DNA of 64,000 bases, from positions 4,330,501 through 4,394,500 of the forward strand of contig NZ_CP058214.1 of assembly GCF_015482775.1 (NCBI RefSeq), in the 5' to 3' direction. Origin of the DNA: Kaustia mangrovi (GTDB lineage: Bacteria; Pseudomonadota; Alphaproteobacteria; Rhizobiales; Im1). The position numbers were made by a program, and so were the translations under genes. This document shows, one piece after another, positions 10,158 through 20,270 of the stretch. Under the pieces are notes generated by a model. The model did not search any database, had not been told where the DNA came from, and saw only the letters and a program-made list of their open reading frames with translations. The number at the start of each line of letters is the position of its first letter. Within the stretch, counting starts at the first letter, position 1.

Positions 10158-10219
10158 GTCGCGATCCTCCTCACAAGCATGGTGCAGCCGGGACGGCTTC
10201 TGGAATTGTGCGCGCATGA

Positions 10220-10330
10220 CGTGTCCGGTCAAGGATTATTGTGTAAATTATTCTTGATAATCAATATGTTAGCATCACACTAAAAGTGCTGCTAACAATT
10301 TCTGGCACTCTCCTCTTGAAAGTGCCAGGC
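10220..10330. promoter_or_regulatory. AT-rich control island with three palindromes, one CIRCE-like
   Basis: A markedly AT-rich stretch inside very GC-rich sequence. TTGATAATCAA (10254-10264) is a perfect palindrome. GTTAGCA (10268-10274) pairs with TGCTAAC (10290-10296), with an inner CAC/GTG. CTGGCACTC-N9-AAGTGCCAG (10302-10328) has the spacing and half-site core GCACTC of the HrcA operator CIRCE. It lies upstream of usg on the minus strand and upstream of a possible small RNA on the plus strand. No groESL gene is nearby, so the HrcA reading is an inference from motif shape. Confidence 0.5.
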
Positions 10331-10433
10331 GTGGCTCCAAATCGTCGGCATGGACTTCTGACCCGGAGACGTCCGACCCCGGACACAGGACGCCAGGAGA
10401 GCCCCGCGCGGAAGGACCCGTGCGGGGCTTTCT
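10300..10433 (+). ncRNA. Candidate small RNA ending in an intrinsic terminator
   Basis: The interval has no convincing protein. It begins with the hairpin at 10302-10328, whose loop reads CTCCTCTTGA, complementary to ribosome-binding sites. It ends with a GC stem AGCCCCGC/GCGGGGCT (10400-10429) followed by TTTCTC. The neighbouring gene at 10438 is on the other strand, so this terminator would serve an independent plus-strand transcript of about 130 nt, or also act for the minus-strand gene. The 5' end is a guess; no known RNA family was recognised. Confidence 0.35.
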
Positions 10434-10437
10434 CGGT

Positions 10438-10839
10438 TCAGGGTCTCATATCGACCAGCTTGACCACCTTGGTGTTCACCCAGGCGAAGCAGCCGGCGAG
10501 TTGCGGGCCGATGGGCAGGTCGCCATAGACGCCGACGGCGCCTTCCGCCTCGAGCCGTCCGGCAAAGCCGGGCTCATCGCCCGAGACCACCCAGATGCCC
10601 GGCAGCCATGTCGGCCGGATCGGCCGACCCCCGGCACGCGTCATGGCCGCGAAGGCCGCGTCGTCGCCGAGCTTTGAGGGGAACACGGCGAGCACGGTGC
10701 CGGTGGCCTCCGGCGGCAGGGCGGCATCGCGCACCGCAAGCGTCATTGCGCCGAGCCAGGCGAGCACGATACCGGTCCCGAGCACCAGCGCGAGCCGGTG
10801 CCCGCTGCGGCCCGATCCCGTATGGCGCCCGCCCGCCAT
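10438..10839 (-). CDS. Hypothetical protein with one N-terminal membrane segment
   Basis: A 133-aa protein not recognised by family. Residues about 15-37 form one hydrophobic segment, after which the chain is probably periplasmic. The C-terminal part has regular short strands (LAVFPSKLG, GIWVVSG, VGVYGDLP) and one cysteine in GPQLAGCFAW. It starts 6 bp after the MFS transporter stop on the same strand, so the two are almost surely co-transcribed and it may be an accessory of the transporter. Confidence 0.6.
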   Translation of the reverse strand: MAGGRHTGSGRSGHRLALVLGTGIVLAWLGAMTLAVRDAALPPEATGTVLAVFPSKLGDDAAFAAMTRAGGRPIRPTWLPGIWVVSGDEPGFAGRLEAEGAVGVYGDLPIGPQLAGCFAWVNTKVVKLVDMRP

Positions 10840-10845
10840 GGCCCG

Positions 10846-12096
10846 TCAGGCCGTCGCGCTGTCGCGGACGGCACCGGGCGCGCGCGCCTCGCGGATCGGC
10901 AGGTGGACGAGGGTCGCGAACAGGCCGAGCGCGACGGACAGCCACCACACCGCGTCGTAATTGCCCATGCGGTCATAGAGGACGCCGCCCAGCCAGACGC
11001 CGAGGAACGAGCCGACCTGGTGGCTGAAGAAGACGATGCCGTAGAGCATGCCCATATAGCGCGTGCCGAACATGAGCGCGACCAGCCCCGCCGTGGGCGG
11101 CACGGTCGACAGCCACAGAAGCCCCATCACCACGGCGAACCCGAAGACGCTCACCGTCGACAGCGGCACGAGCAGGAAGACCGTGATCGCGGCGGCACGG
11201 CCGAAATAGATCGCGCTCAGGAGATAGCGCTTGGACAGCCTCCCGCCCAATATGCCCGATATGTAGGAGCCGGCCACATTGGCCAGCCCGACAATGGCGA
11301 TCGCGCCCGCGGCGACGCCCGCGCCGATGCCGCTCTCGGTGAGATAGGGCGGCATGTGGATCGTGATGAAGGCGAGCTGGAAGCCGCACACGAAGAAACC
11401 GAAGACGAGGAGCACATAGGAGCGGTAGCGCAGCGCCCAGGCGAGGGCGCCGCCGAGCGTGACCTCCGGGTCGGAGGCGTCGTCGGCATTGGTGCTGTCG
11501 CTCGCGCTGCCGCGCAGGGCCATGGTCAGCGGCAGGCAGAAGAGCAGGAGGACGGCGAGCAGAAGCATTGCCGTCTGCCAGCCATAGGCGGCGATGAAGG
11601 CCTGTCCGAGCGGGGCGAAGACGAACTGGCCGAGCGAGCTCGCCGAGGTGGCGATCCCGAAGGCCCACGACCGGCGCTCCGGCGGCATGCGCCGCGAGAA
11701 CGCCGTCATGACGATGGCGAAGGAGGCCGTCGCGATGCCGATGCCGCTCAGCATGCCCGCGGAGAGATAGAACAGGCCCGGCGTGTCGGAATAGGGGATG
11801 AGCGCCACGCCCGTCGCGTAGATCAGCGCGCCGACGGCCAGGACGCGCGCCGTGCCGAACCGGTCGGCGGCGGCGCCGGCGAAGGGCTGGGCCACGCCCC
11901 AGAGCAGGTTCTGCAGCGCGAGCGCGAGGCCGAACACCTCGCGCGGCCAGCCATGGGCGTCGGAGATCGGCGCCGTGAACAGCCCGAAGCTCGAGCGTAC
12001 GCCGAAGCTCGTGAGACAGATGAGGCAGCCGGCGACGATGATGGTTGCGGGCCGTTGCCAGAAGGGCAGGGCGTCCGGAGAGGGAGATGTCGTCAT
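10846..12096 (-). CDS. Major facilitator superfamily transporter
   Basis: A 416-aa inner-membrane protein with about 12 hydrophobic segments and a short acidic cytoplasmic linker (residues about 205-225) between halves. The A-motif-like GAAADRFGTARV follows TM2, and GGRLSKRY lies in the second half. The overall pattern resembles the oxalate/formate and monocarboxylate branch of the MFS, but the substrate is not readable. An AT-rich stretch at 12285-12325 upstream may carry its promoter. It is followed at 6 bp by a small membrane protein gene. Confidence 0.85.
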   Translation of the reverse strand: MTTSPSPDALPFWQRPATIIVAGCLICLTSFGVRSSFGLFTAPISDAHGWPREVFGLALALQNLLWGVAQPFAGAAADRFGTARVLAVGALIYATGVALIPYSDTPGLFYLSAGMLSGIGIATASFAIVMTAFSRRMPPERRSWAFGIATSASSLGQFVFAPLGQAFIAAYGWQTAMLLLAVLLLFCLPLTMALRGSASDSTNADDASDPEVTLGGALAWALRYRSYVLLVFGFFVCGFQLAFITIHMPPYLTESGIGAGVAAGAIAIVGLANVAGSYISGILGGRLSKRYLLSAIYFGRAAAITVFLLVPLSTVSVFGFAVVMGLLWLSTVPPTAGLVALMFGTRYMGMLYGIVFFSHQVGSFLGVWLGGVLYDRMGNYDAVWWLSVALGLFATLVHLPIREARAPGAVRDSATA

Positions 12097-12465
12097 GGCG
12101 TTCTCTCTTCAAGCTCTGGCGCGGATGGGGCCGCCCGCGCTTGCAGGCGATGGACACGCAGAAAGAAATGGGTCTCTGATACCGGGGAACGGCGCCGCCG
12201 CCGCGCGTGGACAGCAGCGCCCGCCTGTCATGGGCAGGCAGAACAGCAGGCTCTCAAGCCTATGCGACCGCCAAGGGTTCGGCAATCGAATAAAACTGAC
12301 GAATTAAATCAAGAAAATTGATGTCGTAGCGTGCGGCCACGGCTCCCGCCTCTGTCGCAGTCGGGACGGGGCAAGGGGAGGAGACTTCGGATCGTCTCGC
12401 GCGAAAGCGCGCCGACCTCCCCGCTGGCGGGGAGGTCGGGACTACCGTACCGCTTCGGCAACGGG
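12097..12465. other. Intergenic region with promoter-like AT tract and a strong palindrome
   Basis: No supported gene. An AT-rich tract at about 12285-12325 could hold the minus-strand promoter of the MFS gene. A 13-bp perfect inverted repeat (CCGACCTCCCCGC and its complement, 12412-12439, separated by two bases) lies just downstream of grxD. It has no T-run and resembles a short repetitive hairpin more than a terminator. Confidence 0.5.
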
Positions 12466-12801
12466 TCACGCGCTCTGGCGCGTCTCGATGCCCTTTTCGG
12501 TGAAGACCTGCTGGAGCTCGCCGGACTGGAACATCTCGCGCAGGATGTCGCAGCCGCCCACGAACTCGCCCTTCACATAGAGCTGCGGGATGGTCGGCCA
12601 ATCCGAATAGGTCTTGATGCCCTGGCGCAGATCGTCCGATTCCAGCACGTTGACGCCCTGATAGGGCACGCCGAGATAGTCCAGGATCTGGACCACGGCG
12701 CCGGAGAACCCGCATTGCGGGAACTGCGGCGTGCCTTTCATGAACAGCACGACGTCGTTGGTCTTGACCGCGTTGTCGATCCAGGCGTTGATGTCACTCA
12801 T
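12466..12801 (-). CDS. grxD: Monothiol glutaredoxin, Grx4/GrxD type
   Basis: A 111-aa CGFS glutaredoxin (QCGFSGAVV near residue 30) that binds a [2Fe-2S] cluster with glutathione and works with BolA in iron-sulfur delivery and iron sensing. The [19 protein letters not shown] stretch holds the cis-Pro and glutathione-binding residues. It lies 45 bp downstream of bolA on the same strand, the usual alphaproteobacterial purL-bolA-grxD arrangement, which supports the BolA-Grx partnership. Confidence 0.96.
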   Translation of the reverse strand: MSDINAWIDNAVKTNDVVLFMKGTPQFPQCGFSGAVVQILDYLGVPYQGVNVLESDDLRQGIKTYSDWPTIPQLYVKGEFVGGCDILREMFQSGELQQVFTEKGIETRQSA

Positions 12802-12846
12802 CTGATCGTCCTCATCGATTAAGGCGTGTAGCCGGGTGTAGGGACC

Positions 12847-13083
12847 CTATTCCTCCGGCGGCGATGTCTGCAGGGCGAGCGCATGGAGTTCGCCGCCCAT
12901 GGCGCCTTTCAGCGCCTGGTAGACGAGCTGGTGCTGCTGGACGCGGCTCTTGCCCTTGAAGGCGGAGGACACGACGATCGCGGCATAGTGGTCCCCGTCG
13001 CCCGCCAGGTCGCGGATCTCGACCCGGGCATCGGGCAGGGCCTCCTTGATCAGCCGCTCGATCTCGTTTGCGTCCATTGCCAT
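12847..13083 (-). CDS. BolA/IbaG family iron-sulfur regulator
   Basis: A 78-aa single-domain BolA-like protein. The conserved segments are IERLIKEALPDARVEIRD, the GDHYAAIVVSSAFKGKSRVQQHQLVYQAL region with the invariant His, and a short acidic tail. Such proteins form [2Fe-2S]-bridged heterodimers with CGFS glutaredoxins; grxD follows directly. The start at 13083 gives MAMDANEIE; the second Met two codons later is also possible. Confidence 0.93.
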   Translation of the reverse strand: MAMDANEIERLIKEALPDARVEIRDLAGDGDHYAAIVVSSAFKGKSRVQQHQLVYQALKGAMGGELHALALQTSPPEE

Positions 13084-13126
13084 GGGCGTCGCCTCCGTCA
13101 GTTGGTCTTGCGCCAGTGTGTCACGC

Positions 13127-15334
<2,208 letters not shown>

Positions 15335-15477
15335 CGTCGGGCTTTCTCGCGCGCGGGCGCTCGTCGGGCTTTGAGAACTCTCGCGGAGCCGGATACGCTG
15401 CGCGCGCGAAAAGGTCAATGCGCGCAAGCCACGACCTTGAGCGAAAACACGGCCGCCCGTCCCGGTAAAAGATGCCC

Positions 15478-16272
15478 CTAGTCCCGGTAGGAGGGGTCGG
15501 TGCGGTCCAGCATGTCCTTGAGCGCGTCGAAATGGGCAAACGCCATGCCGTCATAGTCGCGCCAGCCCCGCGCGGTCTTCTCCGCGATCTCGTCGGACAT
15601 GTCGTTGAGCGGCTGGCCGCTGCCATAGGCGAGCATCAGCGTCTTCGCCGCGCGCTCGAAGAAATAGAGCTGCTCGAAGGCCTCCGCGACCGTTTCCGCC
15701 GACACCGTCACCCCGTGATTGCCCATGAGCAGCACGGGGTGGTTGCCGAAGGCCGCCGCGAGCCGTGCGCCTTCCGCCGCATCGTCGGCGATCCCGCCGA
15801 AGTCTCGGTCGATACCGACCATGCCGAAGAACCGCGCCGTGTTCTGGTCGATCGGCTTCATGGTCGGGTCCTGCAGGGCGGCGAGCGCCGTCGCGTGAGG
15901 AGGATGGCAGTGGAGCAGCACGCGGGCATTGGGGCGCGCGCGGTGGATGCTGCCATGGATGCACCAGGCCGACGGGTCTGGCGCGTCCGGGCGGTCCATC
16001 GCATCCGCGTCGGTCGCGTCGAGCAGCAGGAGATCGCTCGCCCGGATGGTGGCGAAATGCCGCCAGCGCGGGTTCATCAGAAAGCGCGTCCCGTCGCCGG
16101 AGACCGCGGCGGAGAAGTGGTTGCCGACGGATTCGTGCCAGTCGAACCGGGCCGCGAGCCGGAAGGCGGCGGCAAGGTCGACGCGCAGCGCGCGCTCGTC
16201 GGTCTCGCCGGCCTTTGCGGTCTTGGCGTCCTCGGCAGAAGCGCGCGGGCGCGCGGTCTCGGTCGTCGTCAT
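15478..16272 (-). CDS. Class II aldolase/adducin-family protein
   Basis: A 264-aa protein with the class II aldolase fold. Zinc ligands are H121 and H123 (LLHCHPPHA) and H186 (GNHGV). The catalytic Glu of fuculose-phosphate aldolases is not present: the corresponding stretch reads [15 protein letters not shown], as in adducin-like members, so retro-aldol activity is uncertain. It overlaps the upstream dioxygenase gene by ATGA, which indicates tight coupling. Residues 1-30 look disordered. A role in cleaving the dioxygenase product is inferred only from that coupling. Confidence 0.8.
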   Translation of the reverse strand: MTTTETARPRASAEDAKTAKAGETDERALRVDLAAAFRLAARFDWHESVGNHFSAAVSGDGTRFLMNPRWRHFATIRASDLLLLDATDADAMDRPDAPDPSAWCIHGSIHRARPNARVLLHCHPPHATALAALQDPTMKPIDQNTARFFGMVGIDRDFGGIADDAAEGARLAAAFGNHPVLLMGNHGVTVSAETVAEAFEQLYFFERAAKTLMLAYGSGQPLNDMSDEIAEKTARGWRDYDGMAFAHFDALKDMLDRTDPSYRD

Positions 16273-17429
16273 CTGAACCGTCCTTGCGTGGTCAGGGTGC
16301 GGTAGGTGCTGCGCATCTCGCCGCGGTCGGTATAGCAGCCGCGCAGATAGCGATCGCCGCTCTCGGCCACATAGCCGGCCCGGCCGTGCACGATGCGGTG
16401 ATTGTCGAACACGATGCACTCGCCCGCCCTGAGCCCGAAGCGCATCACGTATTTCTCCGACTGCAGCATCCGCCCGAACCGGCAGAAGGCGGGATAGTAG
16501 CTGTCGAGGACGGTCTGCGGCAGGTCGAAGATATCGGCCATGTGCTGGCTGATGGTCACGCCGGAGACCTCGCCATGGCTGTCCAGCTCGATGACCCGCT
16601 GGCGCGAGCGCATGTCGTAGGTGTCGTGCTCGCAATAATAGGGGATGAGGGTCTCCGACAGGAGCGCGAAGTCCTCCGGGCTCGCCGCGCGCAGGTCGTT
16701 CGCCACCGCGACGCCGTCGAGGAACAGGTTGCGCCCGCCCTCCACGCTGTTGGCGCGGCAATGCAGGAACTGGACGCCGGGTGCCGCGTCCTCCGCCGGC
16801 GTGTCGGTGTGCAGCTCGAGCGCCTTGGCCGTATAGGCGAGGTTGGTCGGCTCGATATGCGTCCTGACGTCGAAATAGGTGCCGAAGAAGGTCGGGCGGA
16901 TCTGGCCGATCAGGCGCGCCGTCTCGGTGAGGCCCTCGTCCGTGTCGGGCATGTCGGTCACGATGGCGACGCCGTCGACCAGCAGAGCCTCGATCCATTT
17001 CGCCACCAGCGCCCGGTCGCGCATGAGCTCGGGCTGCGGGAACCGGGCCATGTGCTCGTAATGGTCGCAATACCACGGCCGGCGCGGCAGGTCGGCCGGG
17101 TCGGGGCGCGGCGCGCCGCCGGCATAGTGGGCCAGCCAGTCGAGCGCGTGGCGCGTGACATGCCCGTCGCCCTGCCACACGATCTCCAGCGCGTCGCCGT
17201 CGACATGCGCGCTCGCGGGCACCGGCGCGCGCTCCTCGTGGAAGATGTCGAAGACCCGTTCCCGGGTCTCGCGGTCGAAGGAGGTGGGGCAGTTGTCGCG
17301 CAGCCAGTAATAGTTGAAATAGGCCGTGGAGCCGTCCCCGAGCGGCACGGTAAGGCCGCGCTCGCCAAGGGCCACCTCGCCACAGGCTGCGCCGGGGCGC
17401 GCGATTTCGCCGATGACATCGTCCGCCAT
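16269..17429 (-). CDS. Gamma-butyrobetaine hydroxylase-like Fe(II)/2-oxoglutarate dioxygenase
   Basis: A 386-aa protein of the BBOX/TauD superfamily. The N-terminal domain has the family motif YYWLRDNCPT near residue 45. The catalytic double-stranded beta-helix has iron ligands H207 and D209 (ELHTDT) and distal H348 (RIVHGR), with a 2-oxoglutarate-binding Arg shortly after in GDRYLRGCY. It should hydroxylate a small, perhaps trimethylammonium, substrate; the exact one is unknown. The start at 17429 has CGGAG about 8 bases upstream. Divergent from a LysR regulator and coupled to an aldolase-like gene. Confidence 0.85.
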   Translation of the reverse strand: MADDVIGEIARPGAACGEVALGERGLTVPLGDGSTAYFNYYWLRDNCPTSFDRETRERVFDIFHEERAPVPASAHVDGDALEIVWQGDGHVTRHALDWLAHYAGGAPRPDPADLPRRPWYCDHYEHMARFPQPELMRDRALVAKWIEALLVDGVAIVTDMPDTDEGLTETARLIGQIRPTFFGTYFDVRTHIEPTNLAYTAKALELHTDTPAEDAAPGVQFLHCRANSVEGGRNLFLDGVAVANDLRAASPEDFALLSETLIPYYCEHDTYDMRSRQRVIELDSHGEVSGVTISQHMADIFDLPQTVLDSYYPAFCRFGRMLQSEKYVMRFGLRAGECIVFDNHRIVHGRAGYVAESGDRYLRGCYTDRGEMRSTYRTLTTQGRFR

Positions 17430-17516
17430 GCTGAACTCCGATGGATATGGGATGTGACGATTTTTCCGTTTCCGCACAGCACGATAGGGATTGCCCGGGG
17501 CGTGGCGGAAGGGGTA

Positions 17517-17551
17517 TAAATCTCAATCTAGATTAACCGACAGGTTATAGT
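17517..17551. promoter_or_regulatory. Probable LysR operator in a divergent promoter
   Basis: Between the dioxygenase and LysR genes lies a perfect 10-bp palindrome AATCTAGATT (17525-17534), followed by TAACC-N4-GGTTA (17534-17547). Both are AT-rich islands in GC-rich sequence. LysR proteins usually bind such dyads in divergent promoters, repressing themselves and activating the other gene. The second dyad ends 4 bases before the LysR start codon. Confidence 0.55.
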
Positions 17552-18457
17552 GTGAGCCGCGCTCTACCCCCCTTGCGCCTGCTGACCGTGTTCGAGGCGG
17601 TGCTCCGCCATGGCGGCGTAAGGCCGGCTTCGGCGGAGCTGAACGTCTCCCAGCCCGCCGTCAGCCAGGCCCTGCGGCAGCTCGAGGCGCATCTCGGCGC
17701 GACGCTGCTCGACCGCAGCACGCGGCCCGCGGGGCTCACGGAGGCGGGCCGGCTGCTCCACCGCGCGACCGCGGAGGGGCTCGGGCTTATCGCGGAGGCC
17801 ATAGAGGATATCGAGCGGCTGAACGCCGGGGTGGGCCCCTCGGCGACCGTCGCCTGCTCGGTGGGCTTCGCGACGTACTGGCTCATGCCGCGCCTTGCCG
17901 GCTTCTACGACCGGAATCCGGACATGGCCATCAATGTCATGACCACGCAGCAGGGCGCGCCGGGCCTGACCGCCGGGGTCGACATCGCCATCCGCTATGG
18001 CGACGGCAAATGGAACGACGGCGTCGTGACGCATCTCTTCGACGAGCGGATCGACCCGGTCTGCAGTCCCGCACTCGCCGCGCGGCTGGCGGAGGCGGGC
18101 GGCGGGCTGGAGGCGGCGACGCTCATCCACGTCAATGTCGAGGACGGGCGCTGGACGCCCTGGGGCGCCTATCTGCGCCGGGCCGGCCTGCCCGCCGCCG
18201 GCCGGCGCCAGGGCCTCCATTTCACCAATTACGTCCAGGCGACCCAGGCCGCGCTCGCGGGGCAGGGCGTCATGCTGGGCTGGCGCTCGATCACCGGCGA
18301 CCTCGTGCGCGAAGGCCGGCTCGACTACGCCATGGACGCCACGGTCGTGCCGGAGGATGCCTTCTATCTCGTCGCGGCGGACCGCCCGCGCTCGCCCGCG
18401 GCCGTCGCCGCCGCCACCGCCTGGCTTGCCGGGGAGGCCGCCCGGCCGGAGGCATGA
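17552..18457 (+). CDS. LysR-family transcriptional regulator (GcvA-like)
   Basis: A 301-aa regulator. The N-terminal winged helix-turn-helix spans about residues 5-64 (VRPASAELNVSQPAVSQALRQLEAHLG), followed by the LysR effector-binding domain (about 90-295). It starts with GTG at 17552; only a weak AGG lies upstream, and the palindromic promoter runs almost to the start, so a leaderless or very short leader transcript is possible. It probably controls the divergent dioxygenase/aldolase pair. The inducer is unknown. Confidence 0.88.
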   Translation: MSRALPPLRLLTVFEAVLRHGGVRPASAELNVSQPAVSQALRQLEAHLGATLLDRSTRPAGLTEAGRLLHRATAEGLGLIAEAIEDIERLNAGVGPSATVACSVGFATYWLMPRLAGFYDRNPDMAINVMTTQQGAPGLTAGVDIAIRYGDGKWNDGVVTHLFDERIDPVCSPALAARLAEAGGGLEAATLIHVNVEDGRWTPWGAYLRRAGLPAAGRRQGLHFTNYVQATQAALAGQGVMLGWRSITGDLVREGRLDYAMDATVVPEDAFYLVAADRPRSPAAVAAATAWLAGEAARPEA

Positions 18458-18475
18458 GGGGGCTACCCGAGCGCT

Positions 18476-18559
18476 ACGGCACCGGCCCACGCCCCCACCC
18501 GGCCACCCATAAAATTATGATCCCGTGGGTGGCCGGGTGGGGGCGTGGGCTGGTGCCGT
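18476..18559. repeat. 34-bp inverted repeat with AT-rich loop
   Basis: Arms 18476-18509 and 18526-18559 are complementary over 34 bp with a single G-T mismatch, separated by a 16-base loop containing AAAATTATGA. The element begins 19 bp after the LysR stop. It has no terminal T-run. Its length and near-perfect symmetry suggest a small palindromic insertion that also ends the LysR transcript. A weaker related segment (GGCCGGTGCCG) lies just downstream at about 18589-18600. Confidence 0.7.
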
Positions 18560-18717
18560 TCTAAACGCGAGGACTCGTGGGAGCGCGGGCCGGTGCCGCC
18601 TTGCGGGACACGACACGCCGCCCGATCGTTGCGGCTTGCGCTGGCCAACGAGGCTTCGCGTGGTTATCTATGGGGAAGACGGCCCGAGGGGCCGGTTTGC
18701 GACGACGGATTGCAGGA

Positions 18718-18942
18718 ATGAATCGCTACGAACCCAATTTCATCGGTGGCCGTGAGGCGAAGCTGCGCTATCTGAGCGGCGACTATCAGGTGGTCACGCC
18801 CGGCGATTTCGTGCGCTGCGCGGTGACCGGCGAGCCGATCCCGCTCGACCAGCTGCGCTACTGGGACCCGGACCTCCAGGAGGCCTACAGCTCGCCCGAG
18901 GTCTCCTTCAAGCGCTATCTGGAAGTGCACGGCCGGGGCTAG
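18718..18942 (+). CDS. DUF2093 family protein
   Basis: A 74-aa protein matching the small alphaproteobacterial family DUF2093 (GGREAKLRYLSGDYQVVTPGD and VRCAVTGEPIPLDQLRYW). The function is unknown; a Cys, an acidic surface and a compact beta-rich layout are visible. The ATG at 18718 has AGGA immediately before it, an unusually tight spacing. An in-frame ATG at 18670 would add 16 residues without family similarity. It stands alone between two palindromic repeats. Confidence 0.75.
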   Translation: MNRYEPNFIGGREAKLRYLSGDYQVVTPGDFVRCAVTGEPIPLDQLRYWDPDLQEAYSSPEVSFKRYLEVHGRG

Positions 18943-18983
18943 GGCGCATGCCGTGACAGCAGGACCGGCCCGGCCGGGTCCTT

Positions 18984-19125
18984 CCGGAGCGGAGTACGGT
19001 CGGGCTGAAACACCCCGCTCATCCCGGCGAAAGCCGGGATCTCAGGCGTATCGGGAAAGAGATCCCGGCTTTCGCCGGGATGAGCGGAAGACATACCGAT
19101 TCAGCCTGACCGTACTCCGCTCCGG
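18984..19125. repeat. Nested palindromic element (MITE-like) containing a paired REP-like hairpin
   Basis: The core (19015-19087) is two inverted copies of a hairpin unit: stem TCCCGGC/GCCGGGA, GAAA loop, outer tag CCGCTCA. Outer arms of 26 bp (18984-19009 and 19100-19125) are complementary with one mismatch. The right arm, read on the minus strand, matches the left arm of the element at 59759 over almost 50 bp, so both belong to one repeat family. The right outer arm forms the 3' end of the ybdK-like gene. Confidence 0.85.
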
Positions 19126-20270
19126 GCATCTCCCGGCAGGTCCTGAACCGTCTCCGCGATGAGCGTGTCGACGACCGCGTTCAGCGCGTCCGCCTCGCTC
19201 GCCCCCTCCGTGATCGCGGTATTGTAGCTCGCCAGCTGCCGGTCGGCGCTGGTGCCGCGCGCGACGATGGTCAGGGCATGCTCCAGCTCCGCCGTGCAGC
19301 CGAAATGCTCCGCATCGGGGCGGGTGAGCGTCAGGAGCTCCTCCAGAAGGTCGGCATAGGCGGCGACCGTGCCGCGCCCGAAATCGATCAGGCCTTCCGC
19401 CAGCCCGTAGCGCACCGCGCGCCAGCGGTTCTCGTTGATCAGGAACCGGTCGTAGGAGCGCCAGCGCTGGTTGTCGCGCCGCAGGCGGTAGAGCATGCGG
19501 GCGAGGCAGCGGAACAGCGCGGCGATGGCGATGGCGTCGTCGAGCCGCGTGCACACATCGCAGATGCGCAGCTCCAGCGTCGGGAACCGGGCCGACGGGC
19601 GCAGGTCCCACCAGATCTTGGTCGCATCCTCGATGAGCCCCGCCTGGACGAGCACCTGCACGACGCGCTCATACTCGCCATAGCTGGAGAAGTCGGGCGG
19701 CAGGCCGGTGCGCGGCAGGCTGTCGAACACGATCAGCCGGTAGGATTTCAGCCCCGTGTCGCGGCCCTGCCAGAAGGGCGAGGAGGTGGACAGCACCAGG
19801 AGATGGGGCAGGAAATAGGCGAGCTGGTTGAACAGATCGACCCTGAGATCCTCGTCCTCGATGCCGATATGCACATGCATGCCCGAGATCAGCATGCGCC
19901 GGACCACCACCTGGAGGTCCTTCGCCAGGACCTCGTAGCGTTCCTTGTGGGTGTGGCGCTGGTCGGCCCATTTCGCGAAGGGGTGCGTGGAGGCGGCGAT
20001 GGGGGCGAGGCCGTGTCCCGCGGAGACCTCCGCAATGGCCGAGCGCAGCCGGGCGAGGTCGTGGCGCGCCTCGCCGAGCGTCTCGCAGACATGGGTGCCG
20101 ACCTCGATCTGGCATTGCAGGAATTCCGGGCTGACCTGCCCCTCGAGCGCGGTCTCGCACGCGCTCATCAGCCCGTCAGGGGCGCGCGCGACGAGATCGC
20201 GCGTCTGCCGGTCGACAAGGAGATACTCCTCCTCGATCCCGATGGAGAAACTCGGTTCCCTCAGCGCCAT
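19101..20270 (-). CDS. Carboxylate-amine ligase, YbdK / glutamate-cysteine ligase 2 family
   Basis: A 389-aa protein of the GCS2 family, which joins glutamate to an amine such as cysteine with weak gamma-glutamylcysteine synthetase activity in E. coli Ybd[12 protein letters not shown] at the N-terminus and [15 protein letters not shown] hold the metal and ATP ligands. The natural protein appears to end near [12 protein letters not shown]; the last residues (ARSGVRSG) and the stop codon at 19101-19103 are encoded by the outer arm of a palindromic repeat, so the insertion replaced the original 3' end. Confidence 0.88.
   Translation of the reverse strand: MALREPSFSIGIEEEYLLVDRQTRDLVARAPDGLMSACETALEGQVSPEFLQCQIEVGTHVCETLGEARHDLARLRSAIAEVSAGHGLAPIAASTHPFAKWADQRHTHKERYEVLAKDLQVVVRRMLISGMHVHIGIEDEDLRVDLFNQLAYFLPHLLVLSTSSPFWQGRDTGLKSYRLIVFDSLPRTGLPPDFSSYGEYERVVQVLVQAGLIEDATKIWWDLRPSARFPTLELRICDVCTRLDDAIAIAALFRCLARMLYRLRRDNQRWRSYDRFLINENRWRAVRYGLAEGLIDFGRGTVAAYADLLEELLTLTRPDAEHFGCTAELEHALTIVARGTSADRQLASYNTAITEGASEADALNAVVDTLIAETVQDLPGDARSGVRSG

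Noticed and set aside
12412-12439. Intrinsic terminator for grxD
   Set aside because: A perfect 13-bp hairpin is present but no T-run follows on either strand; listed only as part of the intergenic region.
18984-19125. CRISPR array or integron attachment site
   Set aside because: Repeats are inverted, not regularly spaced direct repeats with unique spacers, and no cas or integrase gene is present.
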